Assembly (NCBI RefSeq): GCF_001421535.1
Contig: NZ_LMKN01000009.1
Span: 700,497 to 764,496 of the forward strand
Reading direction: 5' to 3'
From: Sphingomonas sp. Leaf20
Lineage (GTDB): Bacteria > Pseudomonadota > Alphaproteobacteria > Sphingomonadales > Sphingomonadaceae
DNA length: 64,000 nt
Part shown: positions 8,668-17,547 of the stretch, piece by piece
How the letters are laid out: every line of letters begins with the position of its first letter
How positions within the stretch are numbered: position 1 is the first letter of the stretch
Made by a program: the position numbers and the translations under genes
Notes under the pieces: model-generated
Told to the model about the DNA's origin: nothing
Seen by the model: the letters and a program-made list of their open reading frames with translations, nothing else
Databases searched by the model: none

Positions 8668-9582
8668 CTACGCGCCGTCCCACGGCGCATTTGCCAATTC
8701 ACGGGCCAGATAGTCGATAAGCGCCTGCACCCGAAGTGGTCGCAGCGGGCTTGGCGGCATGACGAGGTGTAGCCCCAACGGGGTCACCGACCATTCCGGC
8801 ATCGCGACCTTCAATTTGCCGTCGCGCAGTTCGCGCCAGACCAGGAACTCGGGCTGGATCGCAAGCCCCTGCCCCGCAACGAGCGCCGGATTGAGCAGAT
8901 CGGCATTGTCGGTCCAGACGCGCACCGGCGGTTCGATCGCCTCCTCCCCGAACGTCGGATGCGTGAGGCGCCACGCCCTCGACGCACCCCCCGTATAGGC
9001 CAGCGCGCAATACCGGCTCAGCTCGGCGGGGTGCGTCGGCATGCCGTGGCGATCGAGATAGTCGGGCGACGCTACCAGCAGCAACCGGACCGTGCAGAGC
9101 CGCCGCGACAGCAGCGAGGAGTCGTTCAGGCTGGCGATCCTGAGCGCGAGGTCGAACCCTTCGGATACCAGATCGACCTTGCGGTCACTCAGCGCGAAAT
9201 CGACGGTGATTTCGGGATAGGCCTGCAGGAAGGCCGGCAATACCGCCCCCAGATACGCGATGCCGAACGACAAGGGCGCGCTGATCCGCACGCGTCCGCG
9301 GGGCACGGTGGATTGCTCGCCCGCCTCGTCCTCAACGGCCTCGCCCTCGCTCAGGATACGCGATGCACGCGCCAACGCGGCGCGGCCGGCATCGGTGAGC
9401 GCTACGCGCCGCGACGTCCGTGCAATCAGCGTCAGGCCCAGGCGCGCCTCAAGTCGCGCGATCGCCTTCGAGACGGTGGGATCGGACATGCCCATCTCGC
9501 GTGCTGCACGCGAGAAGGAGCCATGTTTGGCGACCGTGGCGAAGATCGCCCAGGCTTCAAGATCGGGAAGTCGCTTTGTCAT
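8668..9582 (-). CDS. LysR-family transcriptional regulator
   Basis: 304 residues from the ATG at 9582 (MTKRLPDLEAW). The winged helix lies in the first 60 residues: ATVAKHGSFSRAAREMGMSD, then VSKAIARLEARLGLTLIARTSR. The effector domain follows (GRVRISAPLSFGIAYLGAVL and VDFALSDRKVDLVSEGFDLALRI). It is transcribed away from the pirin gene, and a perfect inverted repeat sits directly before its start. It is therefore probably an autorepressor that also controls pirin and the two genes after it. The inducer is unknown. Confidence 0.92.
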   Translation of the reverse strand: MTKRLPDLEAWAIFATVAKHGSFSRAAREMGMSDPTVSKAIARLEARLGLTLIARTSRRVALTDAGRAALARASRILSEGEAVEDEAGEQSTVPRGRVRISAPLSFGIAYLGAVLPAFLQAYPEITVDFALSDRKVDLVSEGFDLALRIASLNDSSLLSRRLCTVRLLLVASPDYLDRHGMPTHPAELSRYCALAYTGGASRAWRLTHPTFGEEAIEPPVRVWTDNADLLNPALVAGQGLAIQPEFLVWRELRDGKLKVAMPEWSVTPLGLHLVMPPSPLRPLRVQALIDYLARELANAPWDGA

Positions 9583-9585
9583 TTT

Positions 9586-9613
9586 CGGCAAGATTGAAAT
9601 GCCAATCTTGCCG
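9586..9613. promoter_or_regulatory. Perfect 11-bp inverted repeat, probable LysR operator
   Basis: CGGCAAGATTG, a six-base spacer, then CAATCTTGCCG. It lies 4 bases before the LysR ATG and 69 bases before the pirin ATG. Position between divergent genes and full symmetry fit an operator for the adjacent LysR protein. A transcript hairpin is less likely, because no T-run follows. Confidence 0.75.
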
Positions 9614-9681
9614 TTTCGTCAAGCCCGATCATGGCGCATCTTCACGTCATCGGAGCAGCAGCGCTCCCCAGGAGTCCGAAC

Positions 9682-10380
9682 ATGATCGACCGTCACCCCT
9701 TCGACAGCCTTGGTGGTGCCAACCATGGCTGGCTCGATGCCAAGCATCACTTCTCGTTCGCGAGCTACTATGATCCGGCGCGGATGGGTTGGGGTGGGAT
9801 TCGCGTGTGGAACGATGATACGATCGCGGCCGGAACCGGTTTCCCCCCGCATCCGCACAACGATATGGAGATCATCACCTATGTCCGCGAAGGTGCGATC
9901 ACGCATCAGGACTCGCTCGGTAATGTCGGCCGCACCGAGGCGGGCGATGTGCAGGTCATGAGTGCGGGGTCGGGCGTCCGCCACTCCGAATATAACAGGG
10001 AGCCGGGCACCACCCGCATCTTCCAGATCTGGATCGAACCGAAGACGCGCGGCGAAGCGCCGTCATGGGGCGCCAAGCCATTCCCCAAGGGCGACCGGTC
10101 GGGCCAGTTCGTCACGCTCGCCAGTGGCTTTGCAGACGATGGCGACGCCCTGCCGATCCGCACCGATGCCCGCATTGTCGCGGCCACGCTGAAGGCCGGC
10201 GAAACCGCCGAATATCCGCTCGGCGCCAACCGCCACGGCTATCTCGTGCCGGCGATGGGCACGATCGAGGTCAACGGCACCCGCCTGGAGGCGCGAGATG
10301 GCGCTGCGATCGCTGACGAGGCCGTGTTGCGCGTGACCGCCATCGAGGACTCAGAGATCGTCCTCGTCGACGCCGCCTGA
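9682..10380 (+). CDS. Pirin family protein (YhhW-type bicupin)
   Basis: 232 residues, ATG at 9682 behind AGGAG at 9670-9674. The N-terminal cupin carries the metal site: GFPPHPHNDMEIITYVREG, then DVQVMSAGSGVRHSEYN, the usual His-x-His/Glu/His set. FQIWIEPK follows, as in pirins. The length matches YhhW-type pirins, some of which have quercetin 2,3-dioxygenase activity. The physiological role is often stress- or redox-linked. It leads a small cluster with a hydrolase and an FMN reductase, opposite a LysR gene. Confidence 0.93.
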   Translation: MIDRHPFDSLGGANHGWLDAKHHFSFASYYDPARMGWGGIRVWNDDTIAAGTGFPPHPHNDMEIITYVREGAITHQDSLGNVGRTEAGDVQVMSAGSGVRHSEYNREPGTTRIFQIWIEPKTRGEAPSWGAKPFPKGDRSGQFVTLASGFADDGDALPIRTDARIVAATLKAGETAEYPLGANRHGYLVPAMGTIEVNGTRLEARDGAAIADEAVLRVTAIEDSEIVLVDAA

Positions 10381-10437
10381 TTGTCACCTTCGACCCGTAG
10401 CGTGCCGCGTACCCAACCAAGCCCGAGGAGACCTCGA

Positions 10438-11265
10438 ATGCCCTTCATCACCACCGCCGACGAGACCGAAATCTTCTACAAGGACTGGGGCAACACGGAT
10501 GCACCCGTCGTCATGTTCCATCACGGCTGGCCACTCAGCTCGGACGACTGGGATGCGCAGATGATGTTCTTCGTCCAGAAGGGCTACCGTGTCATCGCGC
10601 ATGATCGCCGCGGCCATGGTCGCTCGACGCAGTCAGCGAATGGTCACGACATGGACACCTATGTCGCCGATGTCATCGCGCTGACCGACGCGCTCGATCT
10701 GCGCGATGCCGTCCATGTCGGTCACTCGACCGGCGGTGGCGAGGTTGCCCGCTATGTCGCGCGCGCCAAGCCGGGCCGGGTTAAGAAGGCCGTGCTGGTC
10801 AGTGCGGTCGCACCGATCATGGTCAGGACCGACGCCAACCCGGACGGCGTGCCGATGGACGTATTCGACATGGTGCGCGAGCAGACGGCCACGAACCGCT
10901 CGCAATTCTACTACGACTTCACGCTCCCCTTCTTCGGGTACAACCGCGACGGCGCCGCGGTAAAGGAGGCGGTGCGGCTCAACTGGTGGCGCCAGGGCAT
11001 GATGGGCTCGGCGCTCGCCCATACGCTCGGCGTCAAGGCCTTTTCCGAGACCGACTTCACCGACGACCTCAAGGCGATCGACGTGCCGACGCTGGTCCTG
11101 CACGGCGAGGACGACCAGGTGGTTCCGTTCGCGACCACGGGCAAGATGTCGGCCGACATCGTGAAGGACGCCAAGCTCATCTCCTACCCCGGCTTTCCCC
11201 ACGGCATGCCGGTTACCAACGCCGATCGGATCAACGCCGATCTGCTGGCCTTCATCGAAGGCTGA
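10438..11265 (+). CDS. Alpha/beta hydrolase, non-heme chloroperoxidase/arylesterase type
   Basis: 275 residues, ATG at 10438 with GAGGAG just upstream. FHHGWPLSSDDWD is the oxyanion loop, AHDRRGHGRS the usual second strand motif, and VGHSTGGGE holds the nucleophile Ser97. LVLHGEDDQVVP supplies the acid and PGFPHGMP the His. This sequence pattern is that of cofactor-free haloperoxidases/arylesterases, for which esterase or perhydrolase activity is the real chemistry. It is cytosolic, 57 bases after pirin, with a hairpin after its stop. Confidence 0.93.
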   Translation: MPFITTADETEIFYKDWGNTDAPVVMFHHGWPLSSDDWDAQMMFFVQKGYRVIAHDRRGHGRSTQSANGHDMDTYVADVIALTDALDLRDAVHVGHSTGGGEVARYVARAKPGRVKKAVLVSAVAPIMVRTDANPDGVPMDVFDMVREQTATNRSQFYYDFTLPFFGYNRDGAAVKEAVRLNWWRQGMMGSALAHTLGVKAFSETDFTDDLKAIDVPTLVLHGEDDQVVPFATTGKMSADIVKDAKLISYPGFPHGMPVTNADRINADLLAFIEG

Positions 11266-11276
11266 TCCCCGGCAGG

Positions 11277-11302
11277 GCACGGAGCGATGGCGCGCTCCGT
11301 GC
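11277..11302 (+). terminator. Hairpin after the chloroperoxidase-type gene
   Basis: GCACGGAGCG and CGCTCCGTGC form a perfect 10-bp stem with a six-base loop, 11 bases after the stop. The following bases are TTCTG, so the T-run is weak. It may only reduce transcription into the FMN reductase gene. Confidence 0.55.
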
Positions 11303-11336
11303 TTCTGCACGACACGCTTAACGAGGAATTGCCGCG

Positions 11337-11927
11337 ATGCCCGACCGGGTTCTGATCTTCTACGGCTCCTATCGCTCTGACCGACAGGGCATTCGCCTCG
11401 CCGAGTGGCTCGTCCGCGCCTTTGCCGAGCGCGGTGCATCGGCCGAGCTCATCGACGCCAAGGCAGTCGACCTCCCCATGCTCGACCGCATGTACAAGGA
11501 GTATCCCAGCGGCGAGGCGCCGCCCGCGCTGGAGGCCCTCGCAGAAAAGATCAGGACGGCCGACGCCTTCGTCTTCGTGACCGGCGAATATAACTGGGGC
11601 GTGCAGCCCGGGCTCAAAAACCTCACCGACCATTTCCTCGAGGAATGGTACTGGCGACCCGCGGCGATCGTCAGCTATTCGGCCGGACGTTTCGCCGGTG
11701 CGCGTGCCGGCCTCGCATGGCACGGCATCCTGTCCGAGATGGGCATGGTGGTGGTGTCGAGCACGATCGCGGTGGGCGGGATCGGCCATGCCTTCGATGC
11801 GACCGGAGAACCGGCGGGCGACGGTGGCGCCGCCCTCACCCGCGCCTTCCCGCGCTTCGCCGACGATCTCGGCTGGTGGACGCAGGCCGCGCGCGCCCAG
11901 CGCGCGCGGCTCGACCCGCCCTATTGA
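11337..11927 (+). CDS. NADPH-dependent FMN reductase/flavodoxin-like protein
   Basis: 196 residues, ATG at 11337 behind GAGGAA. The flavin-phosphate loop FYGSYRSDRQG is at 9-19. FVTGEYNWGVQPGLKNLTDH is the flavin-binding loop with the family's PGxLKN-like pattern, here PGLKN. The family reduces FMN or quinones with NADPH. It could supply reduced flavin to the LLM monooxygenases elsewhere in the window, but the distance and separate operon make that speculative. Confidence 0.88.
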   Translation: MPDRVLIFYGSYRSDRQGIRLAEWLVRAFAERGASAELIDAKAVDLPMLDRMYKEYPSGEAPPALEALAEKIRTADAFVFVTGEYNWGVQPGLKNLTDHFLEEWYWRPAAIVSYSAGRFAGARAGLAWHGILSEMGMVVVSSTIAVGGIGHAFDATGEPAGDGGAALTRAFPRFADDLGWWTQAARAQRARLDPPY

Positions 11928-11978
11928 TCCGGCCGCCGTCCGCGCGTCTTCATCGCGGGCCCGAGCAACCGAGCGCGT

Positions 11979-13562
11979 TCACCCCTTCGCTGCCGCTGCG
12001 GCGAGTTCCTCGAGGTCAAGATCGTGCTCGAGATCGTGGAGCGTCTCGTCATCGATGCGGCCCGCACGGTGCAGGCGAACCAGCTCGGCGCGGCCGGCCG
12101 CGACTGCGGCGATGATGACGTCGAAATGGCTCGCGATCGCCACGTTTCGCTCCTCCACCGTACCGTCGAACGCATCCGCTGCCGTCGCCCGGGTGCGGTA
12201 GCGTCGCAGAAGCTGCGGGTGGATGACCGTGCCGTCGACCGCCACCGCCTCGCGCTCGACAAGCGCCAACTGCGCCTGGAACAGCATCATCTCCGCCGCG
12301 TGCAAATCGAGCGGCGGTCGCGCGCTGCCGTCATCGTGCGGCTTTACGGCCCGGATGACCCAGCCGAGCGAGGTGCCCTGCACCAGGACGGTGACAAGGA
12401 TCACGACGAACGCGGTGACGAGCATCAGATCGCGCGCCGGCATCGCCTCGGGCAGCGAGAGCGCGACCGCGAGCGTCACCACGCCGCGCATCCCGGCCCA
12501 GCTCATCACCACCGCCGCCCGCGTTCCGAGCGGTTGCTGCCGCGTCCACCCGATGCGGCGCGCGGTGGCGACGCCGGCATCGACCGCGAAGATCCACAGA
12601 AACCGCGCGGCAACGACCGCCAGGACGATGAGCAGCACGGGCCGCGCCATCGTGTCTATGACAATGTCGAGCCCGCCGACCCGGTCCAGCAGCCCCCGCA
12701 AGGACAGGCCGATGAGCAGGAACACGGTGGCTTCGAGGAGGAACACCAGCACCTGCCAGAATGCCATCGCCCGGATGCGCACACGGGCGGTGAAGACGAC
12801 ATGCTGATACCAGCCGCAGACGAGGCCCGCGGTGACGACGGCAATGACGCCCGACACGTGCAGCAATTCACCCGCGATATAGGCGCTCCAGCAGACCAGC
12901 ACGGTCGCTGCGATCATCAGCGTATCATCGCCAAGCCGGCGGAGCAGGATCACCCAGAGCCCGCCGATCGCTGCGCCTACCGCAATGCCGCCCGCCACCA
13001 GCACGAAAAACGTGCCGGTCGCAGCACCGATATGGAAGCTGCCGGTCAGCACCGCCGCCACCGCGAAACGGAACAGCACCAGACCCGCGGCGTCATTGAG
13101 CAGGCTTTCGCCTTCGAGCAGCGTGGTCAGCCTGCGCGGGAGTTTCACCCGTTGCAACACGGCGCGGGCGGATACCGCATCGGGCGGCGACAGGATCGCG
13201 CCCAGCGCGACGCAGGCGGCCCAGGGCAGTCCCGGCATGAGCAGCTTGGTCACGATCGCCACGACCGCCGTGGTGAAGAAGACGGCGCCCACCGCCAGCG
13301 AGAGAATGCCGGCCATGTGCCGCCGGAATGGCGCGACCGCGGTGAACCACGCACCGTCCATCAGCAGGGGCGGGAGAAACAGGACAAGCACCAGCTCCGG
13401 ATCGATCGCGATCCCTTGCACGCCGGGTACGAAGGCCACCGCGCACCCGCCGACGATCAACGCGGCTGCCGGCGGTAGCGACAGACGCCGGGCCAGATAG
13501 TGAAGCGCCAGCACCACCAGGAACATCAGGATGATCAGCTCGAAATTCGCCGCTGGATGCAC
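11979..13562 (-). CDS. CPA1-family Na+/H+ antiporter
   Basis: 527 residues from GTG at 13562, which sits behind an AGGAAAAGGGG ribosome site; the frame is open further upstream but without membrane character. About 11-12 hydrophobic segments start at ELIILMFLVVLALHYLA. LSPPDAVSARAVL and GESLLNDAAGLVLF carry the ion-binding Asp motifs of the Na+/H+ exchanger domain. WAGMRGVVTLAVALSLP is the later conserved helix. A cytosolic tail of roughly 110 residues ends in an acidic stretch and may be regulatory. It exchanges Na+ or K+ for H+ across the inner membrane. Its stop is 51 bases from the convergent FMN reductase stop. Confidence 0.93.
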   Translation of the reverse strand: MHPAANFELIILMFLVVLALHYLARRLSLPPAAALIVGGCAVAFVPGVQGIAIDPELVLVLFLPPLLMDGAWFTAVAPFRRHMAGILSLAVGAVFFTTAVVAIVTKLLMPGLPWAACVALGAILSPPDAVSARAVLQRVKLPRRLTTLLEGESLLNDAAGLVLFRFAVAAVLTGSFHIGAATGTFFVLVAGGIAVGAAIGGLWVILLRRLGDDTLMIAATVLVCWSAYIAGELLHVSGVIAVVTAGLVCGWYQHVVFTARVRIRAMAFWQVLVFLLEATVFLLIGLSLRGLLDRVGGLDIVIDTMARPVLLIVLAVVAARFLWIFAVDAGVATARRIGWTRQQPLGTRAAVVMSWAGMRGVVTLAVALSLPEAMPARDLMLVTAFVVILVTVLVQGTSLGWVIRAVKPHDDGSARPPLDLHAAEMMLFQAQLALVEREAVAVDGTVIHPQLLRRYRTRATAADAFDGTVEERNVAIASHFDVIIAAVAAGRAELVRLHRAGRIDDETLHDLEHDLDLEELAAAAAKG

Positions 13563-13721
13563 AAAGCCGCCCCTTTTCCTGCCCGCCCGGTCGTCCTGGA
13601 AGCTGTCCCGAACGGCGTCAATGCGATCGGGTCGCGCCCGCATTTGGGCTGCGCCGTTCCCGCGCGATTGCCGTCGCGGCGTTGGACGGGCTAGTGTCGG
13701 GGCGCAGAGGGGAAAGCGCTC

Positions 13722-15344
13722 ATGGAAACGATCGGCCGTGACCTGCGGGAAATGCAGCGGGTTCCGCTTCAGCCCGCGCATATTGCCGCGATCCGGGCGG
13801 CAGGGACGCGCAAGCACTATTCCAAGGGGATGATGCTGGCCGAGATCGGCGCCCCGGCCGACCGCTTCGTCTATGTCGAGGATGGGGAGATCGAGGTCGT
13901 CAACCCGTTCACGGGCGAGCGACTAGTGCCTTCGACGCTGGGTCCCAACCAGTTCATGAGCGAGATCTCGCTGCTGTCCGGGGGCACATGGTCGCTACCG
14001 ATGCGCGCAGCGAGCGACACGACCGTTGTCGAAGTCCCGCGATCCGCGATGCTTCGCCTGATGGCGGCGATACCGGAAATGTCGGACATCGTCATCACGG
14101 TGCTGGCGGCACGCCGTCGGCGACAGCTGGATGCCGGCGATGGCATGCTGGTTCTGGTTGGCGAAGACGAGGACAGGGCCGTCAGACGCGTGGCCGAGTT
14201 CGCCGCGCGCAACCGCCTGCCCTACCGCTCCTACCCGCTCGGCAGCGACGAAGCCGCGCATGTCGCCAGCAGTTGCGGAACCGCACCGCGCGAGCCCGTC
14301 GTCGTATTCGGCCGCGATGTTGTGGTGAGCGATCCGACGCCGGAAAAGGTGGCACGGCTGCTCGGGCTCGACCAGGACGTTCCCGAAGACGAGGCATTCG
14401 ACGTGCTCATAGTCGGGGCCGGCCCCGCCGGCGTGTCGGCGGGCGTCTATGCGGGCGCCGAAGGGTTGCGCGCGCTGGTGGTCGACGAGACCGCGATTGG
14501 CGGCCAGGCCGGCACGTCCAGCCGGATCGAGAATTACATGGGCTTTCCCACCGGCATCTCCGGCGCCGATCTTGTGTGGCGCGGCGAGGTGCAGGCGATG
14601 AAATTCGGTACGCGCTTCGTCATGCCCCGGCGGATCGAGTCGCTGGACCAGCTCGACAACGGCGCCTTCTGTGCGACCTTCACCAATGGTCGGCGCGTTC
14701 TCGCCGCGTCTGTCGTGGTTGCAACCGGGGTCCAGTACAGACGCCTGCCGATCGCACGCCTCGCCGACTTCGAGGGCACGGGCATCTATTACGCGGCGAC
14801 CGAGAATGAGGCGCGCTTCTGCCGCGATACGGAAGTGTTGGTCATCGGCGGCGGTAATTCGGCCGGGCAGGCCGCAATGTTTCTCAGCCGTACGGCGCGG
14901 CACGTTCGCCTGCTGGTACGCAGCGACACCCTGGCCTCGTCCATGTCGAGCTATCTGTCGAGCAGGCTCGAGGCGGACCCCGCGATCACCATCGAATACG
15001 GCACCCATGCCGTCGAACTTCATGGCGGGGACACTCTGGAGGCGGTGACGATCCGCAACGGAGACGGCGATCGCACCGTGGCAAGCTGCGCCGTCTTCGT
15101 GATGGTCGGCGCGGCGCCCAATACGGGCTGGCTCTCCGAACTGGTCGCTCTCGACGGCAAGGGCTTCGTGCTCACCGGCGAAGCGGCTGGCGCGACGTCG
15201 CCTTTCGCCACGTCATGCGCTGGCATCTATGCCGTCGGCGACGTCCGCGCGGGATCGGTGAAACGCGTGGCGTCCTCGGTAGGAGAGGGATCGGTCGTCA
15301 TCTCCAACGTGTGGGAGCATGTGCGCGGCCTGGATCGTTCCTGA
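13722..15344 (+). CDS. Cyclic-nucleotide-binding/thioredoxin-reductase-like fusion flavoprotein
   Basis: 540 residues. Residues about 20-130 are a cNMP-binding domain (SKGMMLAEIGAPADRFVYVE, then MSEISLLSGG). Residues about 140-210 form a thioredoxin-like segment ending in EKVARLLGLD. The rest is a two-dinucleotide FAD/NAD(P)H reductase: VLIVGAGPAGVSAGVYA for FAD and VLVIGGGNSAGQAAMFLS for NAD(P)H. The redox CxxC of true thioredoxin reductases is replaced by AATENEARFC, so disulfide exchange by the normal route is unlikely. The fused sensor suggests allosteric control by a ligand, perhaps in stress. It is divergent from the antiporter, with 159 bases between. Confidence 0.88.
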   Translation: METIGRDLREMQRVPLQPAHIAAIRAAGTRKHYSKGMMLAEIGAPADRFVYVEDGEIEVVNPFTGERLVPSTLGPNQFMSEISLLSGGTWSLPMRAASDTTVVEVPRSAMLRLMAAIPEMSDIVITVLAARRRRQLDAGDGMLVLVGEDEDRAVRRVAEFAARNRLPYRSYPLGSDEAAHVASSCGTAPREPVVVFGRDVVVSDPTPEKVARLLGLDQDVPEDEAFDVLIVGAGPAGVSAGVYAGAEGLRALVVDETAIGGQAGTSSRIENYMGFPTGISGADLVWRGEVQAMKFGTRFVMPRRIESLDQLDNGAFCATFTNGRRVLAASVVVATGVQYRRLPIARLADFEGTGIYYAATENEARFCRDTEVLVIGGGNSAGQAAMFLSRTARHVRLLVRSDTLASSMSSYLSSRLEADPAITIEYGTHAVELHGGDTLEAVTIRNGDGDRTVASCAVFVMVGAAPNTGWLSELVALDGKGFVLTGEAAGATSPFATSCAGIYAVGDVRAGSVKRVASSVGEGSVVISNVWEHVRGLDRS

Positions 15345-15433
15345 CCGGACGCCGTCTCCGCGGTTTTGACGCAGGCCACGACGCTCGGGTTGCCCTGCCC
15401 CACCCCCAACCCCTGACATCCGGTCCTGTGTCG

Positions 15434-15457
15434 GGGGCGCCAATGACCTGGCGCCCC
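15434..15457. terminator. Bidirectional terminator-like hairpin
   Basis: GGGGCGCCA and TGGCGCCCC form a perfect 9-bp stem with a six-base loop between two convergent genes, 8 bases from the M81 stop. There is no T-run on either side. Confidence 0.55.
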
Positions 15458-15464
15458 TCACCGA

Positions 15465-17003
15465 TCACGCCCGAGCGAAGCGCGTCGATCTATAGGGCCG
15501 GGGCGAATATTGCAGGTCCTTGACCCACGGATAGGTCGGTACGCGGTGCCTGTTGGCGATGTGCGGGATGTCCTGGTCGATCGCGCCGGGCGACAATGCC
15601 ATCAGATGCGGGTTGGCGAGCGGCTTCATCGTTGGATTGAGATAGCCGCATTTGAGCACGACGATCTTGAACGCGGTAGGCTCGAGCTTGAGCGCGAGGA
15701 ACGCTTCGGTCGCGTGATAGGCGCGGCGCTTCGATGACAGCGTCATCGTGATGCCGTCGAACGCGATGACCGCCTCGCGCTCGCTGGCATCGGTGACGGG
15801 CGCGAGATACTGGACCGTTGCGTTCACCTTGACCGGGCTGCTCTCGACCGGGTCGAGCGTTCCGCCCACCGTAATCGCTATCGTTTTGCCAACGCCGGCT
15901 GCGTAGCACGCGTCGGTCGCGGGCTTGTCTGTCATCCCTCCGATCAGCACGTTCTTCACGCCCGCCTTCTGGATCGCCTGAAGGAACAGCGACTGGTCGG
16001 CATTGCCGCCGCCGCCCGGGTTATCACCCGAATCCGAAATGACGACTGGCTGGGTCTTGGCGGCCACTGCCATTGCGATCGTTTCCTCGATCGTCCCCGT
16101 CGGGCTGCCGAACCTGAACGCCGCGCGCGCATCCCAGTAGCGCTTGGCGAGTTCGGCCGCGATCCTCGCCTGCAGCGCGGGGTCCGTGCCGGTCACCACC
16201 ACCGACGCCGCGGAGCGTGGCTCGTCCGCCCAGACGTAACCGACCAGTTGCGACACATCGAGCACGCCGGCCTGACGATTATATTCGCTGAGATCGGACC
16301 AGAGGCGCCGGCCGGGGTCCCATTCGGTGCTGCTCTGCTCGCCGGCCAGCCCCACGGGGATCGTCGCCCAGACGATACCGGGGCGGATGCCGTAGCGCAG
16401 ACAGTGCGTCAGCATGTCGGTCGCGCGCATCGTGTTCTCGACGCGGTCGGCGTGTGGGGCGGTTCGGTACGCCGTGATCGCATCGAGATTGTCGACGATC
16501 CGCTGGCTGATATTGCCGTGCAGGTCATAGCTCGCCGACAGGATGCAGTCCGGACCCACGACCTGCCGCGTCGCCTCGTACCAATCGCCCTCGGCATCGT
16601 TCATGCCCTCGACGTACATCGCACCGTGCATCGACAGATAGACGCCGTCGAGCGGCAGCAGCGCGCGGAGGCGACCGACATATTCCGTCTTCAACGTGTC
16701 ATAGGCATCGCGCGCGATCGGGCCGCCCGAGCCTGCATTGGCGACCAGCGTCGGCAGGAACGGAACGTCGTAGCGCTTCAGGAAGGTGAAGCGCTCGTCG
16801 TTCAAAATCTCGTCGCCGCGCAGGATATTGAAATTCTCCAGCCGAGCGCGAATACGGCTGTAACTGCTGCACTCCGACGCGATGCCGCCGATGGCAATGC
16901 GCGGCTGGCGCGTGAAGGGCGGCACGATCTGCGCGCGCGCGATGCCGGCGGACGTGGCAAGCGCGGCAACCGAGCCGGTCTTGAGAAAGGATCGACGTTG
17001 CAT
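15465..17003 (-). CDS. M81-family metallopeptidase (MlrC-like), Tat-exported
   Basis: 512 residues from the ATG at 17003. The start MQRRSFLKTGSVAALATSAG is a twin-arginine signal, so the mature protein is predicted to be periplasmic. Family motifs are present: GGIASECSSYS, LSMHGAMYVEG, ASYDLHGNIS (zinc ligands Glu, Asp, His) and SDSGDNPGGGGNAD. M81 proteins include MlrC, which cleaves linear microcystin and other small peptides. The rest of an mlr cluster is absent, so the substrate is open. It lies 67 bases downstream of a truncated TonB receptor, which suggests that receptor and peptidase were once one import-and-cleave operon. Confidence 0.88.
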   Translation of the reverse strand: MQRRSFLKTGSVAALATSAGIARAQIVPPFTRQPRIAIGGIASECSSYSRIRARLENFNILRGDEILNDERFTFLKRYDVPFLPTLVANAGSGGPIARDAYDTLKTEYVGRLRALLPLDGVYLSMHGAMYVEGMNDAEGDWYEATRQVVGPDCILSASYDLHGNISQRIVDNLDAITAYRTAPHADRVENTMRATDMLTHCLRYGIRPGIVWATIPVGLAGEQSSTEWDPGRRLWSDLSEYNRQAGVLDVSQLVGYVWADEPRSAASVVVTGTDPALQARIAAELAKRYWDARAAFRFGSPTGTIEETIAMAVAAKTQPVVISDSGDNPGGGGNADQSLFLQAIQKAGVKNVLIGGMTDKPATDACYAAGVGKTIAITVGGTLDPVESSPVKVNATVQYLAPVTDASEREAVIAFDGITMTLSSKRRAYHATEAFLALKLEPTAFKIVVLKCGYLNPTMKPLANPHLMALSPGAIDQDIPHIANRHRVPTYPWVKDLQYSPRPYRSTRFARA

Positions 17004-17070
17004 GGATGCTGCTCCGTAAGCTTGGAATACACATCCGCCCCGCACGGCACGCGCGGGACGGAAAACCGGA

Positions 17071-17510
17071 TCAGAAGGCGGCGCTGATCGTCCCGCTGAT
17101 ACCGAATCCACCACTGATCAGATAGGTCGGGGCCGACCCGGCGATGGTGGTGCATTTGCGCGCAGGTGTGGCCGGCGCGTTCGAGGTGACGCCCTGGATC
17201 CCCGAAAGATATGTCTTGTTGGTGATGTTGGTCATGGCCAGCTGCATTTGCGGCTTCTTCACGAACCCGATCGAGGTGAAGCGATAGCCGATATTGGCGT
17301 GCGCAGTGGCATAGCCCGGCAGTTTCTCGACATTCATGAACGTCGAATACTGGTCGCTGATATAAGTGCCTTCGACCGATGCGAAGAATGCTCCGTCGTC
17401 GAAGTTCAGTCCACCCGACGTCGCCGATCTGGGGCTGAGCACCGCGCGCTTGCCGGCCGTGGGGAGATAGAGTCCACGTATCAGGTAGTCGTCTTTCGTT
17501 TCCGCATGGA
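17071..17510 (-). pseudogene. TonB-dependent receptor remnant (C-terminal barrel only)
   Basis: The frame gives about 145 residues of an outer-membrane receptor end: HAETKDDYLIRGLYLP, FFASVEGTYISDQYS, LPGYATAHANIGYRF, MTNITNKTYLSGI and the terminal GTISAAF. The usual receptor is 700-900 residues, so the plug and most of the barrel are missing. Upstream the frame stays open only to a TGA at 17593-17595 and has no ATG. Receptor-like sequence stops at a perfect palindrome at 17511-17547. The remnant precedes the M81 gene and probably only transcribes through to it, if it is expressed at all. Confidence 0.8.
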
Positions 17511-17547
17511 TATACTGGGAAAGCGGCCAGGCCGCTTTCCCAGTATA
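17511..17547. repeat. 37-bp perfect palindrome at a gene truncation point
   Basis: TATACTGGGAAAGCGGCC, one A, then its exact 18-base complement. It sits where recognisable receptor sequence ends. The 18-bp stem has almost no loop, so it favours a cruciform rather than a normal terminator. Bases 17548-17726 beside it are visibly richer in A and T than the flanks and hold no gene. Together these look like the scar of a deletion or lost element. Confidence 0.8.

Noticed and set aside
12024..13478. Long + strand frame (about 484 codons) opposite the Na+/H+ antiporter
   Set aside because: Its composition (Arg, His, Gln, Asp repeats) is that of a shadow frame; the - strand has proper membrane helices and family motifs.
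13563..13817. Longer N-terminus for the Na+/H+ antiporter (frame open to 13817)
   Set aside because: The extension is Arg- and Pro-rich without membrane character, it would overlap the divergent gene's start, and a good ribosome site precedes GTG 13562.
15465..17003. Microcystin-degradation (mlr) cluster
   Set aside because: Only the M81 member is present. There is no mlrA-type CAAX protease or mlrB-type hydrolase, and the adjacent transporter is a broken exporter.
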